NCBI RefSeq assembly: GCF_002434505.1
Contig: NZ_DJKE01000006.1
Coordinates: forward strand, 279,149-343,148
Length of the DNA: 64,000 bases
From: Brevundimonas sp. UBA6550
GTDB taxonomy: Bacteria > Pseudomonadota > Alphaproteobacteria > Caulobacterales > Caulobacteraceae
Direction: 5' to 3'
Below are positions 17,739 to 28,443 of the stretch, piece by piece. Each line of letters opens with the position of its first letter. The first letter of the stretch is position 1. The position numbers and the translations under genes are program-made. The notes below the pieces were generated by a model, which saw only the letters and a program-made list of their open reading frames with translations, had not been told where the DNA came from and did no database searches.

Positions 17739-18775
17739 CGCAGCGCAGAGGGGGCGGCCGGCTCGGTCGCCTCCGCCTCGTCGTCCGCCATGACGTCGTC
17801 GGCGGCGTCGTTGGCGGTCCGGGCGCTGCGCTGGGGGCCGGTTGGCGGGGGCGGGGCGCCGTCGCCATGGCCCAGACGCTTCAGAGCCTCGTCGCCCTCC
17901 AGGCCGAAGGCGCGGCGCAGGCGCAGGTCCGTCTGCGGCACCGGCACCTCCACGCCCGCCTCATCCAGCGCGTCGGCGATCAGCCAGGTATAGGCCGCGT
18001 GCATGGCGGCGGGGCGTTTGACCGCATCGCGCGTGGGCCAGACCACCAGTTCGAACGACAGGCCCCGCTCGCCGAACGCCACCAGCCAGACCTGACTCTT
18101 GCGCGCCTCGGTTTCCGGCAGGGTGAAGGGGCTGGCGCGGGCGGCCTTCAGCACGGCGTCGCGGACCTGGCCCCGGTCAGAGCCATAGGCGACGGTGAAG
18201 GGCACATGGATGCGGCGGGTGTCGCCCTTCAGCGTCCAGTTGGTCACCGGCTGTTCGATGAAGCGCGAGTTGGGCACCAGGACATTGACGTTGTCGTTGG
18301 TGCGGACGCGGGTCGCGCGCGGGCCGATCTCCATGATGGCGCCGCGAATGCCGATGTCCTCGATCTCGATATAGTCGCCGACCGACACCATCCGGTCGAA
18401 GATCAGGAACAGGCCCGATACGAACTCCTTGACCACCCCCTGCAGGCCCAGACCCACGCCGATGCCCAGGGCGCCGGCGAAGACCGCCAGGGACGACAGG
18501 TTCAGCCCCGCCGCCGACAGGGCCGCCATCGCCCCGATCACGATGATGCCGTAGCCGGCCAGCCGCTCCAGCAGATAGACGGCCTGGCGGCTGCGGTCCG
18601 CCCGCTCGCGCACCCGGCGCAAGGATCGTGTCACCAGCCAGTGGGCGGCGAAGGCGACCACAACGATGACGCCCGCGCTGACCAGTCCGCCCAGCGTCAG
18701 GTTCGTCCCGGCGATGCGGGCGATCTGCGACTGCTCGATGGCGGACAGGTCCAGTTTTTGGATCGGCAGGGTCAT
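17726..18775 (-). CDS. MscS-family mechanosensitive ion channel
   Basis: Inner-membrane channel that opens on hypo-osmotic shock. Three hydrophobic segments (about 28-48, 70-90 and the pore helix 92-118) are followed by the MscS pore/lining motif [22 protein letters not shown] and the beta-domain start [13 protein letters not shown]. The 349 residues end with a polar Pro/Ala-rich tail not seen in short MscS proteins. Its coding end overlaps that of glcB in a convergent arrangement. Whether it conducts ions selectively is unknown. Confidence 0.92.
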   Translation of the reverse strand: MTLPIQKLDLSAIEQSQIARIAGTNLTLGGLVSAGVIVVVAFAAHWLVTRSLRRVRERADRSRQAVYLLERLAGYGIIVIGAMAALSAAGLNLSSLAVFAGALGIGVGLGLQGVVKEFVSGLFLIFDRMVSVGDYIEIEDIGIRGAIMEIGPRATRVRTNDNVNVLVPNSRFIEQPVTNWTLKGDTRRIHVPFTVAYGSDRGQVRDAVLKAARASPFTLPETEARKSQVWLVAFGERGLSFELVVWPTRDAVKRPAAMHAAYTWLIADALDEAGVEVPVPQTDLRLRRAFGLEGDEALKRLGHGDGAPPPPTGPQRSARTANDAADDVMADDEAEATEPAAPSALRQAD

Positions 18776-18839
18776 CGGCCTCTACAGCGCGTCGGAAACA
18801 GTCAAGGTTCCCGTGCGGTGCGTGCAGCCGGATTTCAAG

Positions 18840-20753
18840 TCAGATGCTGAAATCCTCGTTCCAGAACCGGCCGTCCAGCCAGGCCACGATGCGCTCGGCC
18901 GCCTGCTCGGGCGACATGGTGGTGGTGTCCACCACGATCTCGGGCGTCTCGGGCGCTTCATAGGGGCTGTCGATGCCGGTGAAGTTCTTCAACTGGCCCG
19001 CGCGCGCCTTCCTGTAGAGCCCCTTGACGTCGCGGGCCTCGGCGACCGCCAGGGGGGTGTCGACATGGACCTCCACGAACTCGTCTTCGCCCAGCAGGTC
19101 GCGCGCCATGCGGCGTTCGGCGCGGAAGGGGGAGATGAAGCTGACCAGGACGATCAGGCCGGCGTCCACCATCAGTTTGGACACCTCCGCGACGCGGCGG
19201 ATGTTCTCGACCCGATCCTCCTCGGTGAAGCCCAGGTCGCGGTTCAGGCCATGGCGGACATTGTCGCCGTCGAGAAGATAGGTGTGGCGGCCGTCGGCGT
19301 GCAGCCGCCTTTCGACCAGATCGGCGATGGTCGACTTGCCCGCGCCGGACAGGCCGGTCAGCCAGATGACGCGGCCCTTCTGGTTCTTGATCGCCGCGCG
19401 CGCGGCCTTGTCCACCGACAGGGCCTGCCAGTGGATGTTGTGGGCGCGGCGCAGGGCGAAGTGCAGCAGGCCCGCGCCGACCGTCCGGTTCGAGATCCGG
19501 TCGATCAGGATGAAGCCGCCCAGATCCTTGTTTTGGGCATAGGGGGCGAAGGCGACGGGGGCATCCAGCGACAGGTTGCAGACGCCGATCTCGTTCAGCT
19601 CAAGGCGCTTTGCCGGCTGCTGCTCCAGGGTGTTGACGTTCACCTTGTGCTTGGGCTCGGTGATGGTCGCGCCCACCAGCTTTGCGCCGATCTTCAGCAG
19701 ATAGGGCCGACCCGGCAGCAGGGGCTCGTCGTCCATCCAGACCACCGTCGCCTCGAACTGATCGGCGGCCTCGGGCGGGGCGTCTGCGCTGGCCAGGACG
19801 TCGCCCCGCGACACGTCGATCTCATCGGTCAGAGTCAGGGTGATCGACTGGCCGGCGACGGCCCTGTCCAGATCCCCGTCGGCGGTGACGATGCGGGCGA
19901 CGGTCGAGGTCCTGCCCGACGGCAGAACACGCACCGCATCGCCCGGCCGCACGGTCCCCGCCGCGATCTGGCCGGAGAAGCCGCGGAAGTCGAGATTGGG
20001 CCGGTTGACCCATTGCACCGGCAGGCGGAACGGATCGGCCTGAAGATCGTCGCCGACCTCCAGCGTCTCCAGCAGACGCATCAACGGCGGCCCGGCGTAC
20101 CAGGGCGACCGGGGGCTGGGTTCGGTGATGTTGTCGCCGCGCAGGGCCGACATCGGAATGGCGTCGAAGGTCTTCAGCCCGATCTGGGCGGCGAAGGCGG
20201 AAAAGTCGGAAACGATGGCGTCGAACACCTCCTGGGACCAGCCCATCAGGTCCATCTTGTTGACCGCCAGGATAACGTGGCGGATGCCCAAGAGGCTGAC
20301 CAGATAGGCGTGTCGCCGCGTCTGGGTCAGCACCCCGCGCCGGGCGTCGATCAGGATGACGGCGGCGTCGGCGGTCGAGGCGCCGGTGACCATGTTGCGG
20401 GTGTACTGCTCATGCCCCGGCGTATCGGCGACGATGAATTTGCGGGTCTCGGTCGAGAAGAAGCGATAGGCCACGTCGATGGTGATGCCCTGTTCGCGTT
20501 CGGCCGCCAGACCGTCGACCAGCAGGGCGAAATCGATGTCGCCTCCTTGGGTGCCGAGGCGGCGGCTGTCCGCTTCCAGCGCCGCGATCTGATCCTCGAA
20601 GATCATCTTGGAATCGTAGAGCAGCCGCCCGATCAGGGTGGACTTGCCGTCGTCCACGCTGCCGCAGGTGATGAAGCGCAGCAGGCTCTTGTGCTGGTGG
20701 GCGTCCAGATAGGCGTCGATGTCGCGGGCGATCAGGTCGGACTGGTGCGCCAT
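18840..20753 (-). CDS. cysN: Bifunctional sulfate adenylyltransferase subunit 1 / adenylylsulfate kinase
   Basis: A fusion of CysN (GTPase subunit of ATP sulfurylase) with CysC (APS kinase), 637 residues, making PAPS from sulfate in two steps. The CysN half has [14 protein letters not shown] (P-loop), [12 protein letters not shown] and NKMDLMG; the CysC half, from about residue 440, has [18 protein letters not shown] and the FISPFRAER motif. The start at 20753 (MAHQSDL) shares one base with the cysD stop (TGATG), showing translational coupling. Confidence 0.96.
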   Translation of the reverse strand: MAHQSDLIARDIDAYLDAHQHKSLLRFITCGSVDDGKSTLIGRLLYDSKMIFEDQIAALEADSRRLGTQGGDIDFALLVDGLAAEREQGITIDVAYRFFSTETRKFIVADTPGHEQYTRNMVTGASTADAAVILIDARRGVLTQTRRHAYLVSLLGIRHVILAVNKMDLMGWSQEVFDAIVSDFSAFAAQIGLKTFDAIPMSALRGDNITEPSPRSPWYAGPPLMRLLETLEVGDDLQADPFRLPVQWVNRPNLDFRGFSGQIAAGTVRPGDAVRVLPSGRTSTVARIVTADGDLDRAVAGQSITLTLTDEIDVSRGDVLASADAPPEAADQFEATVVWMDDEPLLPGRPYLLKIGAKLVGATITEPKHKVNVNTLEQQPAKRLELNEIGVCNLSLDAPVAFAPYAQNKDLGGFILIDRISNRTVGAGLLHFALRRAHNIHWQALSVDKAARAAIKNQKGRVIWLTGLSGAGKSTIADLVERRLHADGRHTYLLDGDNVRHGLNRDLGFTEEDRVENIRRVAEVSKLMVDAGLIVLVSFISPFRAERRMARDLLGEDEFVEVHVDTPLAVAEARDVKGLYRKARAGQLKNFTGIDSPYEAPETPEIVVDTTTMSPEQAAERIVAWLDGRFWNEDFSI

Positions 20754-21721
20754 CAGAAATAGCCCTCCTGCTTCTTCTTCTCCATCGAGGCGGACTGGTC
20801 GTGGTCGATCATCCGGCCCTGACGCTCCGAGGTGGTGGTCAGCAGCATTTCCTGAATGACCTGGGGCAGGGTCGCCGCCGTGCTCTCGACCGCCCCGGTC
20901 AGGGGGTAGCAACCCAGGGTGCGGAACCGGACCGACTTCATCTGCGGCGTCTCGCCGGGCCGCAGGCGGAAGCGGTCGTCATCGACCATGATCAGGGCGC
21001 CGTCCCGCTCGACCACCGGCCGCTCGGCGGCGAGGTAGAGGGGCACGATGGGGATGCGCTCCAGGTGGATGTATTGCCAGACATCCAGTTCGGTCCAGTT
21101 GGAGATGGGAAAGACGCGGATGCTCTCGCCCGGCCGTTTGCGCGTATTGTAGAGCCGCCAGAGTTCCGGCCGCTGGTTCTTCGGATCCCAGCGATGCTCG
21201 GCGGTGCGGAACGAGAAGACCCGCTCCTTGGCCCGCGACTTCTCCTCGTCCCGCCGCGCGCCGCCAAAGGCCGCGTCGAAACCGTGCCGGGACAGGGCCT
21301 GTTTCAGCCCCTCGGTCTTCCACAGATCGGTGTGCAGGGCCGAGCCGTGATCGAACGGATTGATCCCGCGCGCGACCGCTTCAGGGTTCTGGTGGACCAG
21401 CAGTTCGACGCCCAGGTCGGCCGCCGCCCGTTCGCGCATCGCGTACATGGCGCGGAACTTCCACGTCGTATCGACGTGCAGCAGGGGGAAGGGCGGACGT
21501 GACGGATAGAAGGCCTTTTTCGCCAGATGCAGCATCACCGCCGAATCCTTGCCTATCGAATACAGCATGACCGGACGCTCGGCCTCGGCCGCCACCTCGC
21601 GCAGGATGTGGATGCTCTCGGCCTCCAGACGCTGAAGATGGGTCAGGCGCGCAGGCGGCGGGGCGAGGCTGTTTCTGGTCAGGGTGGCGATATTCACCGA
21701 GGCGTCTCCGTCGAACGCCAT
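20753..21721 (-). CDS. cysD: Sulfate adenylyltransferase subunit 2
   Basis: Catalytic small subunit of ATP sulfurylase, forming adenylylsulfate from ATP and sulfate with CysN. The PP-loop motif is [14 protein letters not shown], and the family stretches [27 protein letters not shown] and [15 protein letters not shown] follow. With the ATG at 21721 it has 322 residues (E. coli 302). An in-frame GTG at 21697 has GGAG eight bases upstream and may be the true start. A far longer frame upstream runs through the lipocalin gene and is rejected. Confidence 0.95.
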   Translation of the reverse strand: MAFDGDASVNIATLTRNSLAPPPARLTHLQRLEAESIHILREVAAEAERPVMLYSIGKDSAVMLHLAKKAFYPSRPPFPLLHVDTTWKFRAMYAMRERAAADLGVELLVHQNPEAVARGINPFDHGSALHTDLWKTEGLKQALSRHGFDAAFGGARRDEEKSRAKERVFSFRTAEHRWDPKNQRPELWRLYNTRKRPGESIRVFPISNWTELDVWQYIHLERIPIVPLYLAAERPVVERDGALIMVDDDRFRLRPGETPQMKSVRFRTLGCYPLTGAVESTAATLPQVIQEMLLTTTSERQGRMIDHDQSASMEKKKQEGYF

Positions 21722-21868
21722 GTGACAACGCCAATGCGCGCCTAGGGACAAGCGAGGGTTACTGTCGTCCGCTGTGAGATTTTCGGCCCGCAGCATCCGA
21801 TCCCGGCGCCCGGACGTAACGGAACCACGGTCGCCGAAAGCGACTTGTCGCTTCAAACGGAAACGCAC

Positions 21869-22420
21869 ATGTCCAGCCTGAAATCCCTGATGGCGTCGGC
21901 CGTCGCCGCTGTCGCCTTGGCCGGTTGCGTCACAGCGCCGTCCCCTTCCGAATACCTTGCGCCCCAGCCCGCCAAGCCGGTGGATGTGCAGCGCCTGTGG
22001 TCCGGGCGCTGGCACGAAATCGCGCGCCTGCCGGATCGGCTGACCGACGGCTGCGTGGCGGGGGCGTCCATCTATACGCCGATGGAGGGCACGCGCATCG
22101 ACGTGCGCGACACCTGTCAGGTCGGCACGCCGCAGGGCAAGGAAAAGGCCATCGGCGGCCGGGGCGAAATCCTGGACCCCGGCACGAACGCGAAGCTCAG
22201 GGTCAGATATCTGGCCGGGTTCGTGACCTGGGATTACTGGGTGCTGGACCGTGCGGACGACTACAGCTGGTTCATCTCGGCCGATCCGACGTTCGAGCGA
22301 CTGTTCATCTATACGCGCGAACTGCCGACCCAGGCCCAGGTTCGCAGTCTGACCGACCGGGCGCGCGCCCTGGGTTACGACGTCAGCCGGCTGGAGTTTC
22401 CAGAGCAACCGGCACGCTGA
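21869..22420 (+). CDS. Lipocalin-family outer-membrane lipoprotein (Blc-like)
   Basis: A 183-residue lipoprotein: the signal ends in the lipobox LAGC (Cys18-21 region), so it is probably anchored in the outer membrane. The lipocalin first motif is [12 protein letters not shown], and the second conserved region [22 protein letters not shown] is present. Bacterial lipocalins bind fatty acids or lysophospholipids; ligand here unknown. The start at 21869 begins the signal peptide. It is divergent from cysD, and a strong bidirectional-looking hairpin follows. Confidence 0.88.
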   Translation: MSSLKSLMASAVAAVALAGCVTAPSPSEYLAPQPAKPVDVQRLWSGRWHEIARLPDRLTDGCVAGASIYTPMEGTRIDVRDTCQVGTPQGKEKAIGGRGEILDPGTNAKLRVRYLAGFVTWDYWVLDRADDYSWFISADPTFERLFIYTRELPTQAQVRSLTDRARALGYDVSRLEFPEQPAR

Positions 22421-22430
22421 GCCAGATCGC

Positions 22431-22464
22431 AAAAAAGCCCCGGCCGAAACCGGGGCTTTTCTTC
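22431..22464. terminator. Rho-independent terminator, bidirectional
   Basis: A hairpin with arms AAGCCCCGG and CCGGGGCTT around the loop CCGAAA is flanked by A-runs on one side and T-runs on the other, so it can end both the lipocalin gene and the convergent Ala/Pro-rich gene. Confidence 0.88.
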
Positions 22465-22481
22465 AGGCGACGACGATCAGT

Positions 22482-23018
22482 TCAGCGGTTGACCGTGATC
22501 GTCGGCGCGGGGGGGTGGGCCGGAGCCGACGTGGGCGCTGTCGTCGGAGCCGTGTTCAACTGGCCCGTGCTGGCCACCGGCGACGTCGCCGCCGCATAGG
22601 GTTGCGGACCCGTGGGCGTCGCAGGGGCCTCGACGCGGGGCGCGGCGGCCGGGCGTTCCGCCACCGGCGCGGCGCGACGGGCGACCGGGGCGGGCGTAGC
22701 CGGCGTCGGCGCGGCGGCCGGAGCCTGAACGGTCTGCATAGGCGCGGCCGGCGTCACGGGCGTTTCGACGGCGGTCATCGCGGCAGGCGCGGTCTGGATG
22801 GCGGGAGCCGCCGCTTCCGTGGACTGAGCCGGCGCGGCCTGTTCGCCGCCGCCCATCACCATCGCGACCCCGCTGCCCAGCAGCACCACGGCGCCGATGG
22901 GGGCCAGGATCATCCAGGTCTTGACCGACTTCTTGGACTTGGTCGGGCGGGCGTAACGCGGCACGAAGGCGTCTTCGGCGCGGGTTTCGGTATTGGCGTC
23001 AGCATATGTCATCGACAT
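22482..23018 (-). CDS. Ala/Pro-rich single-pass membrane protein
   Basis: A 178-residue protein with a polar N-terminus (about 33 residues, several Lys), one membrane helix (WMILAPIGAVVLLGSGVAMVM, roughly 35-55) and a long periplasmic tail made almost only of Ala, Pro, Thr and Val with no predicted fold. GGAGG lies nine bases before the ATG at 23018. No family is recognised; such tails often span the periplasm or bind the cell wall. Function unknown. Confidence 0.7.
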   Translation of the reverse strand: MSMTYADANTETRAEDAFVPRYARPTKSKKSVKTWMILAPIGAVVLLGSGVAMVMGGGEQAAPAQSTEAAAPAIQTAPAAMTAVETPVTPAAPMQTVQAPAAAPTPATPAPVARRAAPVAERPAAAPRVEAPATPTGPQPYAAATSPVASTGQLNTAPTTAPTSAPAHPPAPTITVNR

Positions 23019-23341
23019 CGTTCTGGTCCTCCATAACGTCGGTCAACCAACCCGTCGTCTTGCACCGTCGTTCCGCGAACGGCGCAAAAGCCCCGAAGAA
23101 ACACCGTTTTCGCCTGGAATGGGGCGCTGATCGCGCCTTTTGCGGTCGGATCACCCGGAATGCGGCAATAAAAAGCACCCGCCGGCTCTGGATTTCCCCC
23201 GCGTCAACAGAACAAATGGGTCACGGCTGTCGCCAATCCTCCTGACCCGCCAGGGATCGCGGTCGGCGCGGTTGACCCGACAGCCCGCCTTCGTCCATCA
23301 CCGGCGGGGTGGAACACGCATTGACCGGAGATACGGCGCAC
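23019..23341. other. Intergenic gap between divergent genes
   Basis: This 323-bp gap must hold the promoters of the Ala/Pro-rich protein gene and of the acyl-CoA synthetase gene. No tRNA, repeat or terminator is seen, and no clear -35/-10 pair could be assigned. An A/T-rich stretch (GGCAATAAAAAG) near 23164-23175 is the most promoter-like part. Confidence 0.4.
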
Positions 23342-25141
23342 ATGGGTTTTGTAGCCAATATCCGTCGGGACGTCCGGTTCGCGCGGGGTCTGCTCCGCCT
23401 GCTCAAGCGCATCAAACCGATCCAGCTGGATAGCGACGTCCTGCTGTGCGACGACTTCGAGGAAGCCGTCGACAAATACCCGGACAACATCGCCATCGAC
23501 GACGGTCAGCGCACCCTGACCTATCGCGACCTGGACGCCATGGCCAACCGCTTCGGTCACTGGGCCAAGAACCGCGGTCTGCGCCGCAGCGACACCATCG
23601 CCCTGATGATGACCAACCGGATCGAATATCTGGCGGCCTGGATCGGCTTCTCCAAGGTCGGCATCGCCACGGCCCTGATCAACACCAATCTGAACGGCCA
23701 GGGGCTGGCCCATTGTCTGGCCATCTCCAACGCCTTCAACGTGGTCGCCGACGAGGATTGCTGGCGCCAGATCGAAGAGGCGCGGCCTCTGGTCGATCAC
23801 AATCTGGCGCTCTGGGTCCTGGGTCTGACCGAGGACATGGAGACCAGCGACCGGCGCGGGGTGGACAAGCCGGTGCGCGGCGCCTCTTCGGTGCGGCCGT
23901 CCAAGGCGGCGCGCGAGGGCATGACCAACCGCGACACAGCGCTCTACATCTACACCTCCGGCACGACGGGCCTGCCCAAGGCCGCGCGCATCCCCCATTC
24001 GCGCGCCCGCACCTATATGCGCGCCTTCGCCGGGGCCACGCGCTCGACGCCCGAGGACCGGATCTTCAACGTCCTGCCGCTGTATCACTCGACCGGGGGC
24101 CTGGTCGGGGTGGGAGCGGCCCTGTTGAACGGGGCGCGGTTGGTCATCCGCAAGAAGTTCTCGGCCACCAGCTTCTGGCCCGACGTGCGGTCGTCGGGAG
24201 CGACCATGTTCGTCTATATCGGCGAGCTGTGCCGCTATCTGGTCAACAGCGCCCCGTCCGATGACGAGACCCGGCACAAGCTGCGCCTGGCCTTCGGCAA
24301 CGGCCTGCGCGCCGACGTCTGGCCCGATTTCCAGAAGCGGTTCCGCATCCCCGAGATCCTGGAGTTCTACGGCTCGACCGAGGGCAATGTCTCGCTGTTC
24401 AACTTCGACGGCAAACAGGGCGCCATCGGCCGCGTGCCCGGTTTCCTGAAATCGCAGATCAACATCCGACTGGTCGAGTTCGACGTGGACACCGAACAGC
24501 CGATCCGGGGCTCTGACGGCCTGTGCCGCCTGGCGCGCGTGGGCGAGGTGGGCGAGGCCATCGGCCTGATCGGCAACGACATCCGCCACGACTTCTCGGG
24601 CTATGCCGACAAGGCCGCCTCGCAGAAGAAGATCCTGACCGACGTGTTCAAGAAGGGCGATCGCTGGTTCCGCACCGGCGACCTGATGAAACAGGATGGG
24701 GAGGGCTATTTCTACTTCGTGGACCGGATGGGCGACACCTTCCGCTGGAAGGGCGAGAACGTCTCGACCTCCGAGGTCGAACAGGTGCTGATGGATGCGC
24801 CAGGCGTCACCGAAGCCATCGTCTATGGCGTGCCGGTGCCGGGCCAGGACGGCAAGGCGGGTATGGCGGCCCTGGTGGTCGAGGGCAAGTTCGACGCCCA
24901 GGCCTTCTCGGACCACGTCGAGGCCAAGCTGCCGGCCTACGCCCAGCCCGTCTTCCTGCGGCTGATCAAGTCGGCCGAGACGACCGGCACCTTCAAATAT
25001 CGCAAGGCCGATCTGGTCGCCGACGGCTTCGATTCCGACAAGACCGGCCCGTCGCTCTACGTTCGGGGCGGCAAGACCGGCTATCAGAAGCTGACGGTCG
25101 CGGCGCGCAAGGCGATCCTGGCCGGCGAACAGCGTCTCTGA
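23342..25141 (+). CDS. Very-long-chain acyl-CoA synthetase (FATP/FadD-like)
   Basis: Activates fatty acids to CoA thioesters through an acyl-AMP intermediate; membrane-associated. The 599 residues hold the AMP-binding motif YIYTSGTTGLPKAARIPHSR, the motif FYGSTEGNVSLFNFDG, and the C-terminal GDRWFRTGDL and DTFRWKGENVSTSEVEQVL. The YxSTEGN and GDTFRWKGENV versions are those of the fatty-acid-transport-protein group rather than E. coli FadD. GGAGA lies about 12 bases before the ATG at 23342. It stands alone; motA follows. Confidence 0.92.
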   Translation: MGFVANIRRDVRFARGLLRLLKRIKPIQLDSDVLLCDDFEEAVDKYPDNIAIDDGQRTLTYRDLDAMANRFGHWAKNRGLRRSDTIALMMTNRIEYLAAWIGFSKVGIATALINTNLNGQGLAHCLAISNAFNVVADEDCWRQIEEARPLVDHNLALWVLGLTEDMETSDRRGVDKPVRGASSVRPSKAAREGMTNRDTALYIYTSGTTGLPKAARIPHSRARTYMRAFAGATRSTPEDRIFNVLPLYHSTGGLVGVGAALLNGARLVIRKKFSATSFWPDVRSSGATMFVYIGELCRYLVNSAPSDDETRHKLRLAFGNGLRADVWPDFQKRFRIPEILEFYGSTEGNVSLFNFDGKQGAIGRVPGFLKSQINIRLVEFDVDTEQPIRGSDGLCRLARVGEVGEAIGLIGNDIRHDFSGYADKAASQKKILTDVFKKGDRWFRTGDLMKQDGEGYFYFVDRMGDTFRWKGENVSTSEVEQVLMDAPGVTEAIVYGVPVPGQDGKAGMAALVVEGKFDAQAFSDHVEAKLPAYAQPVFLRLIKSAETTGTFKYRKADLVADGFDSDKTGPSLYVRGGKTGYQKLTVAARKAILAGEQRL

Positions 25142-25236
25142 GGCCCTGTCCTGGCCGCCGGACGCCGTTCGCGAAACGCCGTCTTAATGATTAATGGGGA
25201 TGATCCCGGCCTCTCGCGTCAGGATCGTCCTTCCCC

Positions 25237-26103
25237 ATGTTCCAGATCATCGGCATCGTGCTGCTGTTTGGCCTCGTCTTCGGCAGCTACGCGATTTCGG
25301 GCGGCAAGTTCGAAGTCATCATGCACGCCGCCCCGCACGAGCTGATGGCCATCGGCGGCGCGGGCATCGCCGCCTTCCTGATCTCCAACTCCCTGCCGGT
25401 GATCAAGAGTTCGATGGGCGGGCTGGGCAAGACCTTCGCCGGGCCGAAGTGGAAGAAGCAGGACTACAAGGACCTCTTGTCGTTGCTGTTCCAGCTGACC
25501 AAGACGATGAAGTCCAAGGGCGTCGTGGCGCTGGAAAGCCACATCGAAAAGCCCAAGGAATCCCCGATCTTCCAGAAGTACCCCAAGGTGCTGAAGGACC
25601 ATTTCGCCGTCGACTTCATCTGCGACACCCTGCGGATGATGACGATGAACCTGGAGGATCCGCACCAGGTCGAGGATGCGATGGAAAAACAGCTGGAAAA
25701 GCACCATCACGAGCATCTGGAGGCCGCCCATGCGCTTCAGAACCTGGCCGACGGCCTGCCCGCGCTCGGCATCGTCGCGGCCGTTCTGGGTGTCATCAAG
25801 ACCATGGGGTCGATCACCGAACCGCCGGAGGTTCTGGGCGGCATGATCGGCGGCGCCCTGGTCGGCACCTTCATGGGGGTGTTCCTGGCCTATGGCCTGG
25901 TCGGTCCCTTCGCGGCACGCCTGACCGCGATCATCAACGAGGAAGCGGCCTACTATAAGATCATCCAGTCAGTGCTGGTGGCCCATCTGCACGGCAACGC
26001 CGCCCAGATCTCGGTCGAGATCGGCCGGGGCGACATCCCCTCCACCGCCCAGCCCTCGTTCGGCGAGATGGAAGAGGCGCTGAACAGCATCACCGCCGAC
26101 TGA
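25237..26103 (+). CDS. motA: Flagellar motor stator protein MotA
   Basis: Proton-channel stator subunit that drives flagellar rotation. The 288 residues show four membrane helices: two near the N-terminus and two near the C-terminus (LGIVAAVLGVIKTMGSI and LVGTFMGVFLAYGLVGPFAARL), separated by the cytoplasmic loop that contacts the rotor. The family stretch PPEVLGGMIGGALVGTF is intact. No motB follows; in Caulobacter motA and motB are also separate (from memory). Two TTAA half-sites three bases apart lie about 50 bp upstream. Confidence 0.95.
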   Translation: MFQIIGIVLLFGLVFGSYAISGGKFEVIMHAAPHELMAIGGAGIAAFLISNSLPVIKSSMGGLGKTFAGPKWKKQDYKDLLSLLFQLTKTMKSKGVVALESHIEKPKESPIFQKYPKVLKDHFAVDFICDTLRMMTMNLEDPHQVEDAMEKQLEKHHHEHLEAAHALQNLADGLPALGIVAAVLGVIKTMGSITEPPEVLGGMIGGALVGTFMGVFLAYGLVGPFAARLTAIINEEAAYYKIIQSVLVAHLHGNAAQISVEIGRGDIPSTAQPSFGEMEEALNSITAD

Positions 26104-26207
26104 GCCGGATCGCCGCAGCGCCGATCCCGACTTGCCCCCTCCGGCGGCGCGGCCCTATCGTCGGGGATCAGAGGCGCGCCGCCTCGCGAACCGTTCGGAG
26201 ATCTTCC

Positions 26208-26501
26208 ATGCGTATGCCCGCCCTCATCGCCGTATCGGCCGCCCTGTTGGCCGTCGCCGCCTGCGGCTCGTCCAACGAGAAGAAGGCCGAGGTGCCCGCC
26301 AGCGACGCGGTCGAAGCCGCCGGCAGCGCCGAAGAGGCGGCCGTGACCGTCGATCAGGCCGCGCGCGACGCCGAAGCCGCCGCCAACCAGGCCATTCAGA
26401 ACGACGCCGCCGCCGCCCCCGCCGCGACTCCGCCGGTCGAGGGCGCGGCCCCGACCACGCCGCCCGCGCCGGAGCCGGTTCCGGCGCCGTCCGGCCACTG
26501 A
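26208..26501 (+). CDS. Small Ala/Pro-rich lipoprotein
   Basis: A 97-residue lipoprotein: the signal ends in AVAAC, giving an acylated Cys near residue 19. The mature part is a low-complexity chain of Ala, Glu and Asp followed by Pro/Ala repeats, probably unfolded. No family is recognised. A terminator follows directly after its stop. Confidence 0.65.
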   Translation: MRMPALIAVSAALLAVAACGSSNEKKAEVPASDAVEAAGSAEEAAVTVDQAARDAEAAANQAIQNDAAAAPAATPPVEGAAPTTPPAPEPVPAPSGH

Positions 26502-26524
26502 TCCTCGGAACGTTAATCCGCACA

Positions 26525-26557
26525 AGGGGCCGCTTCCGATGGAGGCGGCCCTTTTTC
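26525..26557 (+). terminator. Rho-independent terminator
   Basis: A hairpin with arms GGGCCGCTTCC and GGAGGCGGCCC (one G-T pair) is followed by a run of five T. It ends the small lipoprotein gene before mnmC. Confidence 0.85.
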
Positions 26558-26589
26558 GTTGTGGGGTCGACAATGCTAAAGCCCCAGCC

Positions 26590-28419
26590 ATGCACCCCAA
26601 CGACGCCTCGCCCCGACTGACCTGGACCGACGAGGGGGAGCCGCGCTCGGGCCGGTTCGGCGATGTCTATTTCTCGCGCGAAGACGGGCTGGCCGAGACG
26701 CGGGCGGTTTTCCTGGACGGTTGCGGCCTGCCGGATGCCTGGGCCGGGCGGGCCGCCTTCAGGGTCGCGGAACTGGGCTTCGGCACCGGGCTGAACATCG
26801 CGGCCCTGCTGGACCTGTGGCGACGGTCCGGCCCCGCAGGCGGACGACTGCACGTCTTTTCGTTCGAGGGCTTCCCGCTTACGGCGGAGGAGGCGGCGCG
26901 CGCCCTGGCCAACTGGCCCGAACTGTTGGATGCGGCCCAGGCCCTGATCGGCGCCTGGCCGGCGGCGACGCCGGGCTTTCACCGGATCGACCTGCCGGAC
27001 TTCAATGCGGTGCTGGACCTGGCCATAGGCGACGCGGCCTGGGCCTTGGCGCAATGGTCGGGCGCGGCCGACGCCTGGTTCCTGGACGGTTTCTCGCCCG
27101 CCCTCAATCCCGGCATGTGGTCGCCGGAGGTGATGGGGCTGATCGCCGCCCGCTCGGCGCCCGGCGCGCGACTGGCCACCTTCACCGTCGCCGGCGCTGT
27201 GCGACGCGGCCTGGCCGAGCAGGGCTTCGTCGTCGACAAACGCCCCGGCCATGGCCGCAAGCGCGAGCGGCTGGAGGCCCGCCTGCCGACGCCGGTCGAG
27301 GCCGAAACCCGCCCGCGCGTCGCCGTGATCGGGGCGGGGATCGCCGGCGCCTCCGTCGTGCGCGCTTTGGGGGCGGAAGGCGTGCAGGCCATGGTGTTCG
27401 AGGCCGATCGGCCGGGCGCCGGCGGCTCCGGCTTTCCCGCCGGCCTCGTCACGCCGCGCCTGGACGCCGGCGACGGGGGCATCGCGGCCCTCCACGCCCA
27501 GGCGCTGGAGCGGGCGCGCGCGCTCTATGCGCAAACGCCGGGCGCCATCGTCGGCGACGGGGTGCTGCAACTGCCTCAGACGCCGCGCGACCGTGGCCGG
27601 TTCGAAAAGATCGCGAACCAGCCGATCTGGCCCGCCGGCGCCATGACGATCCCGGACGCCGAGACAGCCGACGCCAGGGCCGGCGAGGCGGTCGGGGCAG
27701 GGGGGCTGATGATGGCCGACGCCTGCACGGTTCGACCGGACGCCATCCTGTCCGGCTGGCTGGCCGATGCGGACATTCATGCTGCCAGGGTCGCACGGGT
27801 CGCGCGCGGCGAGGAGGGCTGGCGCCTGCTGGACGCCGCCGGCGCCGTCCTGGCCCAGGTCGATGTCGTGGTGGTCGCCGCCGGCTGGGGCGCCGCCGAC
27901 CTGCTGGTCGATCATGACGCCGCGCCGCGCCTGTCGCCCGTGCGCGGCCAGGCGGACTGGATCGAGGATGCGACGCCGATTCAGGCCATGGCCTGGGGCG
28001 GCTATGTCGCCCCCACCGGCGAAGGCTTCCTGTACGGCGCCACCCATGATCGCAGCGAGGTGGATGTCGCGCCCCGCCCCGCCGACAGCGCGCGCAACCT
28101 GGAAACCCTGCGGGCGCGTCTGCCCGGCCTGGCGGATCGAGCGGCTTGCGCTGGCGTGGCGCGCAGCCGGGCCGCCGTCCGGGCCACAACGCAAGATCGC
28201 CTGCCGCTGGCCGGCGCCCTGGACGAGGGCCTCTATATTCTCGGCGGTCTGGGATCGCGCGGCTTCTGCGTCGCGCCCCTGTTGGGCGAGCATCTGGCGG
28301 CGTCGATCCTGAACCGGCCGTCGCCCCTGCCGCGCGACCTGGCCGAGCGGGTCGCGCCCCGCCGCCCGGCCGCGTCGTCGAATTCGCTTGCGCCCGGCGC
28401 TCCCCGGCGAGAGGGTTGA
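26590..28419 (+). CDS. mnmC: Bifunctional tRNA modification enzyme MnmC
   Basis: Completes the mnm5(s2)U34 modification of tRNA wobble bases. The N-terminal methyltransferase half has the SAM motif VAELGFGTGLNIAAL and WFLDGFSPALNPGMW; the C-terminal FAD oxidase half starts near residue 245 with VAVIGAGIAGASVVRALG and ends with LGSRGFCVAPLLGE. The 609-residue fusion is the typical MnmC form. The start at 26590 (MHPNDASP) fits homologue length; a frame 17 codons longer begins inside the terminator of the preceding gene. Confidence 0.94.
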   Translation: MHPNDASPRLTWTDEGEPRSGRFGDVYFSREDGLAETRAVFLDGCGLPDAWAGRAAFRVAELGFGTGLNIAALLDLWRRSGPAGGRLHVFSFEGFPLTAEEAARALANWPELLDAAQALIGAWPAATPGFHRIDLPDFNAVLDLAIGDAAWALAQWSGAADAWFLDGFSPALNPGMWSPEVMGLIAARSAPGARLATFTVAGAVRRGLAEQGFVVDKRPGHGRKRERLEARLPTPVEAETRPRVAVIGAGIAGASVVRALGAEGVQAMVFEADRPGAGGSGFPAGLVTPRLDAGDGGIAALHAQALERARALYAQTPGAIVGDGVLQLPQTPRDRGRFEKIANQPIWPAGAMTIPDAETADARAGEAVGAGGLMMADACTVRPDAILSGWLADADIHAARVARVARGEEGWRLLDAAGAVLAQVDVVVVAAGWGAADLLVDHDAAPRLSPVRGQADWIEDATPIQAMAWGGYVAPTGEGFLYGATHDRSEVDVAPRPADSARNLETLRARLPGLADRAACAGVARSRAAVRATTQDRLPLAGALDEGLYILGGLGSRGFCVAPLLGEHLAASILNRPSPLPRDLAERVAPRRPAASSNSLAPGAPRREG

Positions 28420-28443
28420 GGCGGGGGCTGTCAGGAGACCATC

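Noticed and set aside
20753..22432. A 559-codon version of cysD
   Set aside because: The extra N-terminal part is the antisense of the lipocalin gene; the family start and length agree with 21721 or 21697.
25183..25196. CtrA site before motA
   Set aside because: Two TTAA half-sites are present but only three bases apart instead of seven, so they do not form a CtrA full site.
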